64,000 nt of DNA from Chitinophagaceae bacterium (GCA_016706055.1 JADJKL010000004.1:124001-188000); one strand, 5' to 3'; numbered from the stretch's first letter, positions 52,712 through 62,452 are shown. A program made the numbers and translations. Notes: generated by a model from the sequence alone, not told the origin.

Positions 52712-54253
52712 ATGAAGAAAAAATCCCTTTGGTTCTTACCCATTCTATTTTTATTTCAGTTTGTAACAGCCCAGCCTAAGTATGAATTTCGTGGCGTATG
52801 GATAGCCACTGTCAATAATATTGACTGGCCTACATATGGTGTATGGGATAGCGAAAAGCAAAAAGCAGAATACATTCAGATGATTGAAAAACATCAGAAG
52901 AATGGGATGAATGCAATGATTGTTCAGATAAGGCCATCTGCCGATGCATTTTATCCTTCTGAACTGGAGCCTTGGAGCGAATGGCTTACAGGTACGCAGG
53001 GTAAAGCTCCAGTGCCTTATTATGATCCACTGAAGTTCATGATTGAGGAAACACACAAAAGAGGAATGGAGTTTCATGCTTGGTTAAATCCTTATCGAGC
53101 TGTTTTCAATACCAGTACTTCTTCTATTAGTGCCGATCATATTACTCGCAAACACCCTGAATGGTTTTTAACCTATGGCGATAAAAAATATTTTGACCCG
53201 GGAAATAAAGAAGCACAAAAATTTGTGGTGAGTGTAGTAAGAGATATAGTAAAGCGGTATGATGTAGATGCCATTCATATGGATGATTATTTTTATCCGT
53301 ATCGTATTCCCGGAAAAGAGTTTCCAGATGCTGCAACGTATAAATCTTCCGGAAGTAAACTAAGTAAAGATGATTGGCGACGTAGCAATACAGATTCAAT
53401 TATCGAAGCAATTAGTATTGCTATCAAACAAGAAAAAAGATTTTGCCGTTTTGGTATTTCGCCTTTCAGTGTATGGCGCAATAAGGATAAAGACCCGAGA
53501 GGAAGTGACAGCCAGGGCGGACAAACAAACTACGATGATTTGTATGCAGACATTTTACTGTGGATGCAAAAAAGGTGGATTGATTATGTAACGCCGCAAT
53601 TATATTTCTACATCGGACACCCAAAAGTGGATTATGCAAAAATGCTTGATTGGTGGAGCCGCAATAGTTATGGCCGTCATATTTATATTGGTCATGGAAT
53701 TTATAGAGCCAGCGGAAATGAAAAAGACTGGACAAATCCTCAGGAACTTCCGAATCAGATAAAAATGTTACGCCGTAATCCTAATGTGCAGGGCAGTATT
53801 TACTTCAGCAGCAAATCTTTTGACAAAAATCCTAACGGTTGGAACGACAGCTTGCAGAATACATATTATAAATACCCGGCTTTGTTACCTCCAATGCGTT
53901 GGATAGATAAAGAAAAGCCGTGGCCGCCGATTGTAGAAAGAACTATTACCAACGATTCAATAATTGAACTCACTGTAAAGCCCGACCCTAGAAATCTGAT
54001 TGAGATAAAATATTATGTGGTATATCAGTATGCTGCAAATTCTGAAAGTGAAACCTTTGGCAATATTCCTAAATATATTTCTCAGTTTGTAGTAAAACCA
54101 GAAGGGTTTGTTTTAAAAGAAGCATTGTCTTCTAAAAACTATTCATACCGTTATCTTATTACAGCTGTAGGAAAGAATAACAACGAAAGCGATTTGAGCG
54201 AAATAGCGATACTGGTTCAGCCGGGTGGTAAGTGGGGGTTTTATAAGCCGTAA
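52712..54253 (+). CDS. GHL10-family (DUF187) glycosidase-like protein, secreted
   Basis: 513 residues. Signal peptide ends VTAQ. The GHL10 TIM-barrel runs to about residue 370: FRGVWIATVNNIDWPT, QIRPSADAFYPSELEPWSEW, EFHAWLNPYRA, AIHMDDYFYPYR with its acidic residues, and FGISPFSVWRN. A beta-rich domain follows (fibronectin-like, VVYQYAANSESETFG). A DigH-like family member in Escherichia coli cleaves denuded peptidoglycan glycans, so a cell-wall role is plausible. No direct evidence for that here. Confidence 0.85.
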   Translation: MKKKSLWFLPILFLFQFVTAQPKYEFRGVWIATVNNIDWPTYGVWDSEKQKAEYIQMIEKHQKNGMNAMIVQIRPSADAFYPSELEPWSEWLTGTQGKAPVPYYDPLKFMIEETHKRGMEFHAWLNPYRAVFNTSTSSISADHITRKHPEWFLTYGDKKYFDPGNKEAQKFVVSVVRDIVKRYDVDAIHMDDYFYPYRIPGKEFPDAATYKSSGSKLSKDDWRRSNTDSIIEAISIAIKQEKRFCRFGISPFSVWRNKDKDPRGSDSQGGQTNYDDLYADILLWMQKRWIDYVTPQLYFYIGHPKVDYAKMLDWWSRNSYGRHIYIGHGIYRASGNEKDWTNPQELPNQIKMLRRNPNVQGSIYFSSKSFDKNPNGWNDSLQNTYYKYPALLPPMRWIDKEKPWPPIVERTITNDSIIELTVKPDPRNLIEIKYYVVYQYAANSESETFGNIPKYISQFVVKPEGFVLKEALSSKNYSYRYLITAVGKNNNESDLSEIAILVQPGGKWGFYKP

Positions 54254-54293
54254 CCTCCTATCTACTAAAAGAGGATTATAATAAGACTCGTTT

Positions 54294-54301
54294 TATCTTT
54301 G
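54294..54301 (+). promoter_or_regulatory. -7 element (TATCTTTG) for the aminotransferase gene
   Basis: An exact TAnnTTTG match; leader about 65 bases, AT-rich. Confidence 0.5.
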
Positions 54302-54371
54302 TAATGTTTTACAACATACATGAATAGTATTAATTACTAATTCCTAATTATTCATTATTAATTAGCTAGCT

Positions 54372-55590
54372 ATGCCCGGTTTTGAACTTTGGAGCGATAA
54401 AGAAAGAAAAGAAGTAAACGATGTATTAGAAACAGGCATTCTAATGCGATATGGCTTTGATGGTCCAAGAAAAGGAATCTGGAAAAGCAAAGAACTAGAA
54501 GAAGCCATTTGCAAAAGATTTGGTTGCCATTATGCACAACTAACTTCCAGCGGAACAGCTGCATTAACAACGGCCATGAGTGCACTGGGCATTGGTTATG
54601 GCGATGAAGTAATTACTCCGTCTTTTACATTCGTTGCAAGCTTTGAAGCAATACTTAGTGTAGGCGCAGTTCCTGTGCTGGTAGATATAGATGAAACATT
54701 AACTCTGGCTCCCGATGCAGTGAGGAAAGCCATTACTCCCAAAACAAAAGCAATAATGCCAGTGCATATGTGCGGCAGCATGGCAGATATGGATGCATTA
54801 CTTGATATTTGTAAAGAACATAATTTGATTTTGTTGGAAGATGCTTGCCAGAGTATTGGTGGAACTTACAAAGGAAAATCATTAGGCACCATTGGTGATG
54901 CAGGAACTTTCTCTTTCGACTTTGTAAAAACAATGACCTGTGCCGAAGGTGGTGTGGTAATGATGAAGAATAAAGAGTTGTACGAAAAATGCGATGGTTA
55001 CACCGATCATGGGCATGACCACAAAGGTGCAGACCGTGGTGCAGATCTTCACCCTTTTATCGGTTATAATTATAGAATATCTGAACTACATTCCGCAGTT
55101 GGCCTGGCTCAAATTCAACGAGTAGATGAATTTCTTGCTATTCAGAAAAAAAATCATGGAATATTAAAAAATTTGCTGGCACAAGTGCCGGGTGTTTCAT
55201 TCCGACATGTTCCCGATCCAGCAGGAGACAGTTGCAGTTTTGTAAGCTGGTTTTTGCCAACCAAAGAAGCTACAATTGCTGTTGTCAATGAAATGAAAGC
55301 ACAAGGGATTCTAGCTGGAAACTTTTATTGGTTCGATAATAACTGGCACTATATCCGCAAATGGGATCATCTGAAAAAATGCTACAACATTAAATTCATT
55401 ACATCCGGAGTTGAAAGCAAGAGTGATGGAGCAGGCTAATAAAGATTTTTCAGCAAGTGATGAAGTAATGGGCCGTTGTATTTCTACAGCTATAAGTTTG
55501 TTATGGACAGAAGAACAGATTAAAGAAAAAGGTGAAAAAATGGTGGATGTAATTCAGAAAGTATTGAATGAGCAAACAATTGCTAATTAA
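54372..55590 (+). CDS. DegT/DnrJ/EryC1-type aminotransferase (split by frameshift)
   Basis: About 405 residues when rejoined. PLP-dependent: SSGTAALTTAMSA, DEVITPSFTFVASFEAIL, LEDACQSIGGTYKG, and the Schiff-base Lys186 in FSFDFVKTMTCAEGG. The frame derails in the six-A run at about 55374-55380 (HLKKCYNIKF); with one A removed it continues HLKNATTLNSLHPELKARV and ends NEQTIAN at 55590. The group makes amino-sugars for surface polysaccharides or antibiotics; the sugar is unknown. Its end is 3 bases from a convergent gene. Confidence 0.9.
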
Positions 55591-55593
55591 TTT

Positions 55594-55956
55594 CTATCTA
55601 GGTTTAATTGCATTCGGCTTTCCTTCCATCCAGTTTACATAATCTAATGAACCAAGGCGAAAGCGAATGGGAACAGTAGTTATTTTATCCAGTTGTAATT
55701 CTTTTTTGCAAAAAAATCCTAGATGGTCATCATATCGCCATTTTGCTGAAAATTCCTGAAGACTAAATTTTTGTGGGTATTGAAAATCCTTCTCGACAAG
55801 GCAATTAAAAACATTGTCGGATTGTTTGAACTTTTTAGAGCCAAGGACAAACTTTTCTTTACTTATTGCTATTTTTTTAATAGAAACCTGCCCCAAAATA
55901 TCTCCCTGAAATATTAACAGGAACACAACAAGAAAACCACATAGTCGTTGTACCAT
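55594..55956 (-). CDS. Small secreted protein of unknown function
   Basis: 120 residues. Signal peptide ending DILGQ, then a basic beta-rich mature part with two Cys (FNCLVEKDF, GFFCKKELQL). I do not recognise it; the EFSAKWRYDDHLGFFCKKE region is probably its core. The pattern of a secreted Cys pair may be a disulfide. It ends 3 bases from the aminotransferase stop. Confidence 0.6.
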   Translation of the reverse strand: MVQRLCGFLVVFLLIFQGDILGQVSIKKIAISKEKFVLGSKKFKQSDNVFNCLVEKDFQYPQKFSLQEFSAKWRYDDHLGFFCKKELQLDKITTVPIRFRLGSLDYVNWMEGKPNAIKPR

Positions 55957-55988
55957 CTTTTGTTTTTTTCTACTTAAATTTACGGCAT

Positions 55989-55996
55989 TATTTTTG
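55989..55996 (+). promoter_or_regulatory. -7 element (TATTTTTG) for rpoN
   Basis: An exact TAnnTTTG match; leader about 47 bases. Confidence 0.5.
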
Positions 55997-56046
55997 ATGT
56001 TAGGCCAAATTTTTTTAAAGCCTATTTATTTCTAATTGAACACACT

Positions 56047-57558
56047 ATGGCTCTGAGTCAAAGCTTTCAGCAGAAAATGCTGCAAAAATTATCGCCTCAG
56101 CAGATTCAACTCATGAAACTGCTACAAGTACCTACGGCTAATCTTGAAACCCGGATTAAAGAGGAAATGGAAGAAAACCCTGCCCTGGAACTGGATGAAG
56201 ATAAAATGGATGAAAGCTCAGAAGAAATAAAAGATGAATTTGCAGAAACTGCTGATGAAGAATTTAAAGAACCCGATGGAAGTGAAGATGAATATGAGAA
56301 TATAGACGTAAGTGAATATGTGCAGGAAGGTGATGATGAAGTTGGCGATTATAAATTAAGAGATGATAATTATCCCGAAGAAGATGAAAGCAGACAGTTG
56401 CCATTTAAAAAGGAAACCAGTTTTTATGAAACTTTACTTTCACAATTAGGTTTACTGAAACTGGATGACAAGGAAAAAGTAATCGCCGGACAAATTGTAG
56501 GAAGTATAGATGAAGATGGTTATTTGCGAAGAGAAACTTCTGCTATTGTAGATGATCTTGCCTTTCGACAGAATGTTAGTACAACACCAGCAGAAGTGGA
56601 AGAGTTAATTGCCAGAATTCAGCAGTTTGAACCTTCGGGTGTTGCTGCGAGGGATTTGCAGGAATGTTTGCTTATTCAGTTAAAAAGAAAAAAGATTGAT
56701 CTGCTAGAATCAGATGACGAAAGTAAACCGGTTGACCTAGCCATTAAGGCATTGACGAAGTATTTCGATGAGTTTACAAAAAAGCATTACGAAAAAATAC
56801 AGCGGGGATTGAATATTGATGATGATGAATTGCGGGAAGTAATTCAACAAATCGTCCGATTAAATCCAAAACCAGGCGGCAATGTTGGTGAAACAAACAA
56901 AGGCGAAAGTTATGTAGTGCCGGATTTCTTCATTATGAATAATGCTGGTAAGCTAGAACTCACTTTGAATAACAGAAATGCTCCTGAACTTCGCATCAGC
57001 GAAGGTTATCGAGATATGCTTAAAGAATATGACCGTGGTGCCAAGAAAGATAAACGACAAAAAGAAGCAGTTCTTTTTATTAAACAAAAAATAGACTCTG
57101 CCAAATGGTTTATTGATGCCATAAAGCAGCGGCAACATACACTATTAAGCACCATGAATGCTATCATGGAGCATCAGTACGGTTTTTTCTTAACAGGAGA
57201 TGAAACGGAGATGAAGCCGATGATTCTGAAAGATATTGCTGAAAAAACCAATCTCGATATTTCCACTGTGAGCCGTGTGGCCAACAGCAAGTTTGTGCAA
57301 ACGGAGTTTGGTACTTACCGGTTGAAATTTTTCTTTAGCGAATCATTAAGTACCGATAGCGGCGAAGAAGTTTCTACCAGGGAAGTAAAGAAAATTCTCA
57401 ACGACCTGATTGATGATGAGGATAAGAAAAAACCTTTAAGCGATGAGGCATTGACGGAATTGCTTCAGGGAAAAGGATATAATATTGCCCGCCGTACTGT
57501 AGCTAAATACAGAGAACAGCTAAACATATCTGTTGCTCGGTTAAGAAAGGAGTTGTAG
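56047..57558 (+). CDS. rpoN: RNA polymerase sigma-54 factor
   Basis: 503 residues. The N-terminal activator-interaction region (LSQSFQQKMLQKLSPQQIQLM, then LEEMEENPALE-like) is followed by a long acidic linker (residues about 55-120). The core-binding domain (QLPFKKETSFYETLLSQLGL) and HTH (EKTNLDISTVSRVANSKFV) lead to the RpoN box ARRTVAKYRE at residues 481-490, which reads the -24 element. The length is typical. No bacterial enhancer-binding protein is in this window. Confidence 0.94.
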   Translation: MALSQSFQQKMLQKLSPQQIQLMKLLQVPTANLETRIKEEMEENPALELDEDKMDESSEEIKDEFAETADEEFKEPDGSEDEYENIDVSEYVQEGDDEVGDYKLRDDNYPEEDESRQLPFKKETSFYETLLSQLGLLKLDDKEKVIAGQIVGSIDEDGYLRRETSAIVDDLAFRQNVSTTPAEVEELIARIQQFEPSGVAARDLQECLLIQLKRKKIDLLESDDESKPVDLAIKALTKYFDEFTKKHYEKIQRGLNIDDDELREVIQQIVRLNPKPGGNVGETNKGESYVVPDFFIMNNAGKLELTLNNRNAPELRISEGYRDMLKEYDRGAKKDKRQKEAVLFIKQKIDSAKWFIDAIKQRQHTLLSTMNAIMEHQYGFFLTGDETEMKPMILKDIAEKTNLDISTVSRVANSKFVQTEFGTYRLKFFFSESLSTDSGEEVSTREVKKILNDLIDDEDKKKPLSDEALTELLQGKGYNIARRTVAKYREQLNISVARLRKEL

Positions 57559-57568
57559 TACAGGCTTA

Positions 57569-57916
57569 TTAAAAGGGCAAGTCATCTTTCTCTTCCATCT
57601 GTCCTTCATCAAAATATACCTGATCGTCGGCTGGTTTATCAATCGATGCCCCGCTTGTTGGTTCTATTTTCCATGCTTTTACATCGGTGTACCAGCGGCT
57701 GTTATATTCCCGGCTTTCCACATCAAAAGATATATTGAGCATTGCTCCCGGTTGTAACACTTCGGCTTTTATTTTATCGCCCCAGATAGAAATACAAACT
57801 TTTTTAGCAAACTGGCCCTCTGTTTCTACAATAATATCCTGCTTTTTCCATTCACCATTTTTGCCAGTTCCAGTTTGTAGAGGAAGAAGTTGTATTAGTT
57901 TTGCCGTTAATTCCAT
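57569..57916 (-). CDS. DUF3127 protein, OB-fold-like
   Basis: 115 residues. DUF3127: MELTAKLIQLLPLQTGTGKNG, WKKQDIIVETEGQFAKKVCISIWGD, ISFDVESREYNSRWYTDVKAWKIE, and an acidic C-terminal tail (EEKDDLPF) like that of single-stranded DNA-binding proteins. The tail ends in DDLPF, close to the SSB tip DDIPF, so a role in DNA transactions is likely but unproven. A -7-like box (TACCTTCG, 57935-57942) is 18 bases upstream. Confidence 0.85.
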   Translation of the reverse strand: MELTAKLIQLLPLQTGTGKNGEWKKQDIIVETEGQFAKKVCISIWGDKIKAEVLQPGAMLNISFDVESREYNSRWYTDVKAWKIEPTSGASIDKPADDQVYFDEGQMEEKDDLPF

Positions 57917-57934
57917 ATTGTATTGTTTAATGAG

Positions 57935-57942
57935 CGAAGGTA
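57935..57942 (-). promoter_or_regulatory. -7-like element (TACCTTCG) for the DUF3127 gene
   Basis: One mismatch from TAnnTTTG on the minus strand. Confidence 0.45.
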
Positions 57943-58062
57943 TGCCAATTGAAGTGATGGCTGAATCATAAAATATATAAGTTTTTTAAAAAAAGCTCAA
58001 TATTCATTTTGATTCACTATGTAAAGTAGTATTTTACGCATCCAAATAGCACAAATTCCATT

Positions 58063-59490
58063 ATGGTATTCGCAAGTCTGTTTTTTCTTTTTATTTTTTT
58101 GCCATTATGCGTTTTCTTTTACTACAGCACTAAAAACCCAACCTGGAGAAATTGGGTGCTTATTATTTTCTCGCTGGCATTTTATGGATGGGGAGAGCCA
58201 ATCTGGATTTCCTTATTAATTCTTTCTTCCTTAGTGGACTGGGGCAATTCTATTTTCATCGAAAAACATCGAGGTACCAAGTGGGCAAAGATTGGTGTCA
58301 CTTTCACTGTAGTCTTTAATCTTGCGTTATTAGCTACTTTCAAATATGACCAATTTATTGTTGATCAGGTGAATGCGTTGTTAGGCACATCTTTTAGTGC
58401 ACCGGGATATGCACTGCCGTTAGGAATATCATTTTATACTTTTCATACAATTTCGTATGTAGTGGATGTGTACCGGGGTGATATAAAGGCACAACGAAAC
58501 TTCCCTAATTTCTTAATGTATGTATCATTATTCTCTTCACTGGTAGCCGGACCCATCATCCGGTATGCGCATGTGGAGAAGGAAATATATGGCCGAAAAG
58601 AAAGTTTTACTGATTTCAGTTTGGGTGTAACTCGTTTTTGTATTGGCTTATTTAAAAAAGTAGTAATCGCTAATATTGCTGCAGAGCTAGTGCGAAAATA
58701 CATGGGCGACCACAGCGATCCTCTTACATTTACGGAACTAGCATCTTTATCGAGTTGGGAAGCATGGTTTGGCTTGCTGATGTTTGCCATTCAGATATAT
58801 TTCGATTTTTCTGGCTATTCGGATATGGCCATTGGCCTTGGAAGAATGTTTGGCTTTCACTTCCGGGAAAACTTTAATTATCCTTATATCTCAAAATCTA
58901 TTGGCGAATTCTGGCGACGATGGCATATTTCGTTAGGAAGCATTTTTAGAGATTATGTGTACATTCCACTTGGGGGTAACAAGAAAAGAGTTTATCTAAA
59001 CCTATTCGTCGTTTGGTTTTTGACCGGTATGTGGCATGGTCCCAGTTGGAATTTTATTTTCTGGGGATTATACTTTTTCATTTTCATTGCCTTGGAAAGA
59101 GCTTTCTTATTAAAACTCTTGGAAAAAGCACCTGCGTTTATTTCACATATATATGCACTGGTTATCATTATTCCAGGTTGGGTAATCTTTTATTTTACTG
59201 ATACCCAAATGCTTTTTGCTTATGTACAGAAACTGTTTTCATTTAGCCCCGGCCCTAATGGAAATGCGGACCTGACCAATACGGTTACAGCTCATTTGTT
59301 CTGGTTATTACTAGCACTAATACTGTGTATGCCTGTCTATCATGTGGTAAAAAAATGGATAGATAAGAAAGCAAACCGGGTTACAACATATGATGTATTA
59401 TCGATTGGGTTTAATGTAGTTTTGTTGTTTTTATGTGTAGCACAATTGGTGGGCAAGAGTTATAATCCGTTTATTTATTTTAGATTTTAA
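58063..59490 (+). CDS. MBOAT-family O-acyltransferase, AlgI-like
   Basis: 475 residues with about eleven membrane segments. The AlgI/DltB-type motifs are LPLGISFYTFHTISYVVDVY, YFDFSGYSDMAIGLGRMFGF, WRRWHISLGSIFRDYVYIPLGG and the catalytic His325 in GMWHGPSWN. Such proteins pass acetyl groups across the inner membrane to a polysaccharide. The two DHHW genes that follow (29 and 6 bases on) supply the extracytoplasmic transferase or esterase part, as AlgJ/AlgX do in alginate acetylation. Confidence 0.92.
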   Translation: MVFASLFFLFIFLPLCVFFYYSTKNPTWRNWVLIIFSLAFYGWGEPIWISLLILSSLVDWGNSIFIEKHRGTKWAKIGVTFTVVFNLALLATFKYDQFIVDQVNALLGTSFSAPGYALPLGISFYTFHTISYVVDVYRGDIKAQRNFPNFLMYVSLFSSLVAGPIIRYAHVEKEIYGRKESFTDFSLGVTRFCIGLFKKVVIANIAAELVRKYMGDHSDPLTFTELASLSSWEAWFGLLMFAIQIYFDFSGYSDMAIGLGRMFGFHFRENFNYPYISKSIGEFWRRWHISLGSIFRDYVYIPLGGNKKRVYLNLFVVWFLTGMWHGPSWNFIFWGLYFFIFIALERAFLLKLLEKAPAFISHIYALVIIIPGWVIFYFTDTQMLFAYVQKLFSFSPGPNGNADLTNTVTAHLFWLLLALILCMPVYHVVKKWIDKKANRVTTYDVLSIGFNVVLLFLCVAQLVGKSYNPFIYFRF

Positions 59491-59519
59491 ACTTGTTATG
59501 AATATTTGAAGTAACGATT

Positions 59520-60782
59520 ATGAGTGAGTTAATCAATAAAAAAATACATATTACGAATGTCATTGTTTTCTGCATTCTAATGTTGTTGGGCGGAGTTGCT
59601 TCATTAGCAATGAAGAAGAACGACGTTTCAGAAATGGAAAACAGAAAGCTAGCTAGCTTTCCGCCTTATTCTGATAGTGCATTATGGAGTGGCAAGTATT
59701 TTAAAAATATTGAAAATTTTTATGCCGATAATTTCCCTTTTCGTGACAAGTGGATTGCCTTTTCATCTCAATTCAAAAGTAAATTAGGATTTCAATCATC
59801 GGAAATTCAGATATATAATCCAGTGAATGAAACTGACGTTGGTGAAAAGCAGGATACAACTAAAGAGAAGATAGCAGATGGGCCTTTACCAGATGATGGT
59901 GCTATTGGTGAAGTAAAGAAAAGAGTGTTTGTTTTTAAAAACAGGGCATTCGAAATGTTTGGCGGTGGTCCTGCAATGGGTAAGTCATATGCAAATGTTA
60001 TCAATTCCTATAGCCGTTCATTGCCTGGAGTGCAGGTTTATAATCTTATCATTCCGGTGGCCTTGGAATTTGAGATAACAGAAAAATATGCAAAACTGCA
60101 AAAGCCTAACAGGCCAGCCATTGAAAATATTTATAATTCATTAGATAGTAATATTAAAAAAGTTTGGGCTATTGATGAAATAAGAAAACATCGTTCAGAA
60201 TATATTTATTTTAATACCGATCATCACTGGACAAGTCTTGGGGCTTATTATGCTTACCGTGCATTTTGCCAAACTGCTGGTTTAGTTCCTGTTTCCTTAG
60301 ATACGATAGCTTATAAAACGAAAGCATCATTTTTGGGTTCATTATACAGATTGACAAGAGATGCAGGTTTGCAGGGTAATCCTGATTCGGTGCGGTATTA
60401 TTTGTTTAAAGACTCGGTAAATTTTTATGTCGGTAATAATAAGTTAGGTTATTGGAATAAATCTAAAATGTATGGCGAAGGTGCTAGTGGGCCGAATAGT
60501 TATTCTGTTTTTCTGCAAGGCGATTTGCCAATAGTAAAAATGGAAACTCAACATATGAATGGAAGAAAAATTGCTATTGTAAAAGAATCGTATGGGAATG
60601 CATTTGCGCCATATCTTATTAATAATTATGAAAAGGTAGTGGTAGTAGATCAACGGTATTATACCGGCGATTTTATGGCAATGCTAAAAGCAGAAGGCAT
60701 TAATGAATTGTTATTTATTAACAACATTTTTGCAGCACATACCCCTTTTCACATTGAGAAGATAAAAGGGTTAAAGAAATAA
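59520..60782 (+). CDS. DHHW (AlgJ/AlgX-like SGNH) protein, first copy
   Basis: 420 residues. One N-terminal membrane anchor (about residues 10-32), then an N-terminal part (MENRKLASFPPYSD ... YADNFPFRDKWIAFSS) and the SGNH-like fold. The Asp-His-His-Trp motif is residues 234-237 in FNTDHHWTSLGAYYAY; the Ser nucleophile is likely in IVKESYGNAFAP. In AlgJ/AlgX such residues transfer acetyl onto sugars in the periplasm. It follows the MBOAT gene by 29 bases and precedes its paralogue by 6. Confidence 0.9.
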   Translation: MSELINKKIHITNVIVFCILMLLGGVASLAMKKNDVSEMENRKLASFPPYSDSALWSGKYFKNIENFYADNFPFRDKWIAFSSQFKSKLGFQSSEIQIYNPVNETDVGEKQDTTKEKIADGPLPDDGAIGEVKKRVFVFKNRAFEMFGGGPAMGKSYANVINSYSRSLPGVQVYNLIIPVALEFEITEKYAKLQKPNRPAIENIYNSLDSNIKKVWAIDEIRKHRSEYIYFNTDHHWTSLGAYYAYRAFCQTAGLVPVSLDTIAYKTKASFLGSLYRLTRDAGLQGNPDSVRYYLFKDSVNFYVGNNKLGYWNKSKMYGEGASGPNSYSVFLQGDLPIVKMETQHMNGRKIAIVKESYGNAFAPYLINNYEKVVVVDQRYYTGDFMAMLKAEGINELLFINNIFAAHTPFHIEKIKGLKK

Positions 60783-60788
60783 AATCAA

Positions 60789-61862
60789 ATGAAAGTTCGT
60801 TTTTTTCTTTCCATACTGATTGGCTTTATTGGGTTTACATCCTGTAATAATTCATCCTCAAAGAATAATGAAGTATCCGATACTACATTAACTGAAGTGG
60901 TAAAGAAAGATACCGTTGTTATTCCACAAAGAGTTTTACCAGATGATGGGCAGGTAGGTGTAAGAAAAGGAGCAGTTTTTCTTTTTAAAAACAGGGGATT
61001 TGAACTTTTTAGCGGCGGAGAAGCTATGGGCCGCCAGTATGCTCAAGTCATCAACAGCTATAACAGGCTACAAATTCCCGGATTAAAAATTTATAACCTC
61101 ATTGTTCCAAACGGCTTTGAGTTTGAAGTAACCGAACCTTATAAAGACAAAGCCAAACCTGCTACTGTTGCCATCGAAGCCATCTTTAAAGCCGAAGACC
61201 CACAGATTATCAAAATCAACCCGGTAGATGAAATAAGAAAGCATCGCACAGAATATATTTATTTTAATACAGATCACCATTGGACAAGCCTTGGTGCATA
61301 TTACGGTTATCGAAGTTTTTGTGCGGCGGCTGGACTTACTCCAATTTCTCTTGATACAATTCCTTCTAAAGTAAAGCCCGGATTTCTTGGTTTGTTTTAC
61401 AGGCTTACAAAATCTTCCATACTAAAAAACAATCCAGACTCTGTACGTTATTATTTATTCCCTGATTCAGTTAATTTTTATATTGGCACCAGCAAATCAT
61501 TAAACTATTGGGGTAAATCAAAAATGTATGCAGAACAAGTTAGTGGGGCCAATAGTTATTCTGTTTTTCTACAAGGAGATTTGCCTATTTGTAAAATGGA
61601 AACGCAGCATAAGAATGGAAGAAAAATTGCAATAGTGAAAGAATCATACGGAAATGCTTTCTCTCCTTTTCTTACCAATAATTATGAGAAAGTAATTGTG
61701 GTAGATTCAAGGTATTACAGCGGAGATTTTATTGGCATGTTAAAAGCAGAAGGTATCAATGAACTACTTTTTATAAACAATATTTTTGCAGCACATACAC
61801 CATTTCATATCAGTAATATAAAGGGATTAACGAATCCGGGAAGCCCTAAGGCAAAACCGTGA
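60789..61862 (+). CDS. DHHW protein, second copy, lipoprotein form
   Basis: 357 residues. Instead of a membrane anchor there is a lipobox (FTSC, Cys at residue 19), and the N-terminal ENRKLASFPP region of the first copy is missing. The SGNH core is nearly the same: DDGQVGVRKGAVFLFKNRGFELF, FNTDHHWTSLGAYYGY (DHHW at residues 162-165) and IVKESYGNAFSP. A recent duplication gave one inner-membrane and one lipidated form. Both probably act on the same polysaccharide, perhaps on different positions. Confidence 0.9.
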   Translation: MKVRFFLSILIGFIGFTSCNNSSSKNNEVSDTTLTEVVKKDTVVIPQRVLPDDGQVGVRKGAVFLFKNRGFELFSGGEAMGRQYAQVINSYNRLQIPGLKIYNLIVPNGFEFEVTEPYKDKAKPATVAIEAIFKAEDPQIIKINPVDEIRKHRTEYIYFNTDHHWTSLGAYYGYRSFCAAAGLTPISLDTIPSKVKPGFLGLFYRLTKSSILKNNPDSVRYYLFPDSVNFYIGTSKSLNYWGKSKMYAEQVSGANSYSVFLQGDLPICKMETQHKNGRKIAIVKESYGNAFSPFLTNNYEKVIVVDSRYYSGDFIGMLKAEGINELLFINNIFAAHTPFHISNIKGLTNPGSPKAKP

Positions 61863-61903
61863 GCACTTATTATTGCAAAAATTTATAAACCAATCTTACA
61901 ACT

Positions 61904-62326
61904 TCAAATTTTTTTCACCCAAGCCACTTTGGGCTTTAGCTCGGCTGTGTATTTATCGCCAGTTGCATAACCTGCACTTTTTAAAAAATGGTAGTAATCA
62001 GCTTTGGGATTTTTCTTTCGCCATTTATCGTATCGTTTGTCTTGCCAGCTTTTATAGTATTCAATGCACTCTTCTTCAGAAGTAAATTTCTTACACTTAT
62101 TCCCTTTAATATAAAAACCGAACAGATTATTATAACGGAGACAGCATTTTTTACAATTCAACCAGCCTGTTTCCTGTATGCATTGTGCCATTACAAACTC
62201 CGGATGTCGAATGCCTGCTGCTTTAATAGCATCATACATGGCCTGCATTTTTGGCTTATTCGATTGCTGGGAATAGCCTTGCTGAAATAGGAAAACTAAC
62301 AGAAAAGCCAAAAATATTTTTTTCAT
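61904..62326 (-). CDS. Secreted glucosaminidase-domain (GH73-like) protein
   Basis: 140 residues. Signal peptide ends GYSQ. The mannosyl-glycoprotein endo-beta-N-acetylglucosaminidase-type core is visible: HPEFVMAQCIQETGWLNC (candidate catalytic Glu in QETG), NNLFGF, and a C-terminal DYYHFLKSAGYATGDKYTAEL with its YATD-like turn. It should cut peptidoglycan between GlcNAc and MurNAc. Extra Cys (NCKKCCLRYNN) may form disulfides. It converges on the acetylation cluster. Confidence 0.85.
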   Translation of the reverse strand: MKKIFLAFLLVFLFQQGYSQQSNKPKMQAMYDAIKAAGIRHPEFVMAQCIQETGWLNCKKCCLRYNNLFGFYIKGNKCKKFTSEEECIEYYKSWQDKRYDKWRKKNPKADYYHFLKSAGYATGDKYTAELKPKVAWVKKI

Positions 62327-62452
62327 TTATTGTTATTTGATGAAGGTTGTTTCAAGCTCAAATAATTGGATAGCTGGATTTATTAATCTAAAGATAGTAA
62401 AACGACATTCTTTTGAAGGATTCCTTTACTTTGCATTAATCACACCTGAATT

